Shown: positions 13,645-13,656 of the stretch, piece by piece | Layout: each line of letters starts with the position of its first letter | Position numbering within the stretch: the stretch's first letter is position 1 | NCBI GenBank assembly: GCA_029287815.1 | Contig: JARFQK010000159.1 | Coordinates: 1 to 13,656, forward strand | DNA from: Gammaproteobacteria bacterium | Lineage (GTDB): Bacteria; Pseudomonadota; Gammaproteobacteria; SZUA-229 | Reading direction: 5' to 3' | Length of the DNA stretch: 13,656 nt | Program-made: the position numbers and the translations under genes | Notes under the pieces: model-generated | What the model was told of the DNA's origin: nothing | Databases searched by the model: none | What the model saw: only the letters and a program-made list of their open reading frames with translations

Positions 13645-13656
13645 ATGTTTAATACG
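13645..13656 (+). CDS. Possible start of next gene (3' partial)
   Basis: AAGG at 13633-13636 followed after eight bases by ATG 13645 gives four open codons (MFNT) before the window ends. In related clusters a second small chaperone gene (FliT or FliS-like) or fleQ follows fliS. Four residues are too few to identify a product, so this is a possibility only. Confidence 0.25.

Overview
This window is a dense, single-strand block of flagellar genes from a bacterium whose gene content and order fit a polar-flagellated gammaproteobacterium. The order flgB-C-D-E-F-G-H-I-J-K-L followed by fliC-flaG-fliD-fliS resembles the Pseudomonas/Vibrio/Chromatiales type. FlgH and FlgI (L and P rings) imply a Gram-negative envelope. 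A two-domain FlgJ (rod scaffold plus glucosaminidase) is typical of beta- and gammaproteobacteria. The genus cannot be fixed from the sequence alone.

Region 1 (1-10070) holds eleven tightly packed genes on the + strand, with gaps of 2-84 bp and no obvious internal promoter or terminator. They encode the proximal rod (FlgB, C, F), hook cap (FlgD), hook (FlgE), distal rod (FlgG), L ring (FlgH), P ring (FlgI), rod cap/muramidase (FlgJ) and the two hook-filament junction proteins (FlgK, FlgL). flgB is cut at its 5' end by the window edge. This is the axial structure listed roughly from the inside outwards.

Region 2 (10071-10355) is a 285-bp non-coding gap with a very AT-rich core. It holds a good sigma-28 (FliA) promoter, TAAA-N15-GCCGATGT. 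The predicted transcript would begin almost directly with a stem-loop, then a good ribosome binding site for fliC.

Region 3 (10356-13627) is the filament module: a short flagellin (274 aa), FlaG, the filament cap FliD and the flagellin chaperone FliS. A strong GC-rich hairpin without a U-tract separates fliC from flaG. A near-consensus sigma-54 promoter (TGGCAT-N5-TTGCT) starts 13 bp after flaG and should drive fliD-fliS. The region therefore shows two late-assembly regulatory inputs side by side: sigma-28 for flagellin and sigma-54 for cap and chaperone, as described for Pseudomonas aeruginosa. The last 12 bases may begin another gene.

No novel defence, mobile or metabolic system is visible. 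The points worth a second look are the regulatory signals around fliC and fliD, an enlarged FlgK with an apparent internal domain duplication, and an AT-rich block flanked by short inverted repeats upstream of fliC.
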